A stretch of DNA of 63,387 nt from Candidatus Methylomirabilota bacterium. Its GTDB lineage: Bacteria; Methylomirabilota; Methylomirabilia; Rokubacteriales; CSP1-6. The notes under the pieces were generated by a model. It searched no databases. It was given only the letters and a program-made list of their open reading frames with translations, and was not told the origin of the DNA. A program made the translations under genes and the position numbers. Of the stretch, positions 63,187-63,387 are shown one piece after another (within the stretch, counting starts at the first letter, position 1; each line of letters begins with the position of its first letter). The stretch spans positions 1-63,387 of the forward strand of contig DASYVT010000123.1 in assembly GCA_035936835.1 (NCBI GenBank), in the 5' to 3' direction.

Positions 63187-63387
63187 TCAGACGTCCGACC
63201 CGCGCGCGGCGCGCCCTCGCTCGCGGCGGGACAGCGCAAGAGCGCGCCAGTACACGACGAGGTTCAGCGCCAGTACGGCCGTGCCGAGCACGAGCTGCGC
63301 CTCGCGGGTGAGCCCTGCCGGATAGAGCGCGGCCGTCACATAGTGTTCGATGAATCCGCCTTGATAGCCCGCCCGTCCGCCGAGCCG
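63187..63387 (-). CDS. DUF2784-like membrane protein (5' part outside window)
   Basis: The final 66 codons of a minus-strand gene. GYQGGFIEHYVTAALYPAGL followed by the hydrophobic LVLGTAVLALNLVVYW is typical of the C-terminus of DUF2784 proteins. Only this end is visible. It is GC-rich like the chromosome and opposite in strand to the cassettes, so it probably lies outside the integron. Confidence 0.72.
   Translation of the reverse strand, partial: RLGGRAGYQGGFIEHYVTAALYPAGLTREAQLVLGTAVLALNLVVYWRALALSRRERGRAARGSDV

Overview
The window is GC-rich bacterial chromosome with dense gene packing: many 1-4 nt ATGA/GTGA/TGATG overlaps, GTG and TTG starts, and long antisense shadow frames. A Pup-type proteasome cluster beside SecDF-YajC, RuvCAB-YebC, RecG and Tgt-QueA, with a benzoyl-CoA epoxidase pathway, fits a non-actinobacterial lineage such as Rokubacteria/Methylomirabilota. 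That placement is an inference; there is no rRNA in the window to settle it. I saw no tRNA, rRNA or CRISPR array.

Layout. (1) 1-9246, minus strand: an aromatic-acid operon, hcrC-hcrA-hcrB (4-hydroxybenzoyl-CoA reductase), an XRE-cupin regulator, boxC, boxB, a RidA-family gene and a benzoate-CoA ligase cut by the window edge. Together they could feed benzoate and 4-hydroxybenzoate into aerobic epoxybenzoyl-CoA ring opening. (2) 9350-11505: wreckage of a type I restriction system (HsdS-HsdM chimera with an internal stop, HsdR stub) around a pRiA4b ORF-3-like gene. (3) 11612-21166: a two-subunit CoA-transferase flanking an enolase-superfamily enzyme, transporters (two MFS, one MATE), a crotonase with a truncated IorA-like gene, and an alpha/beta hydrolase. 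(4) 21163-43696: mostly minus-strand housekeeping genes (coxG, aminotransferase, coaD, rsmD, recG, rpmB on plus, Rel, secF-secD-yajC-tgt-queA, csaA remnant, SpoIID-like, ruvB-ruvA-ruvC-yebC, thioesterase, a periplasmic binding protein). Inside it lies an AbiEi-like gene with a textbook promoter and 20-bp palindrome, followed by two tiny lysine-rich ORFs with excellent ribosome binding sites. (5) 44018-57301, plus strand: Mpa/ARC ATPase, Dop, PrcB, PrcA, PafA, then glgB, glgX, a glutamate dehydrogenase-family gene and a sarcosine-oxidase-like flavoenzyme. No pup gene is visible in the cluster. (6) 57335-63101: a chromosomal integron. An IntI-type integrase with its own promoter is followed on the same strand by a putative attI and five recognisable attC sites carrying cassettes: a methyltransferase-like gene, a SnoaL-like gene, a serine-protease lipoprotein, an unknown gene, a gene-less stretch and an alpha/beta hydrolase. 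A DUF2784-like gene runs off the right edge on the minus strand.

The most notable items are the integron with the integrase in the same orientation as its cassettes, the pupylation/proteasome operon without pup, the lysine-rich mini-ORFs beside the autoregulated-looking AbiEi gene, and the pairing of 4-hydroxybenzoyl-CoA reductase with the aerobic box pathway.
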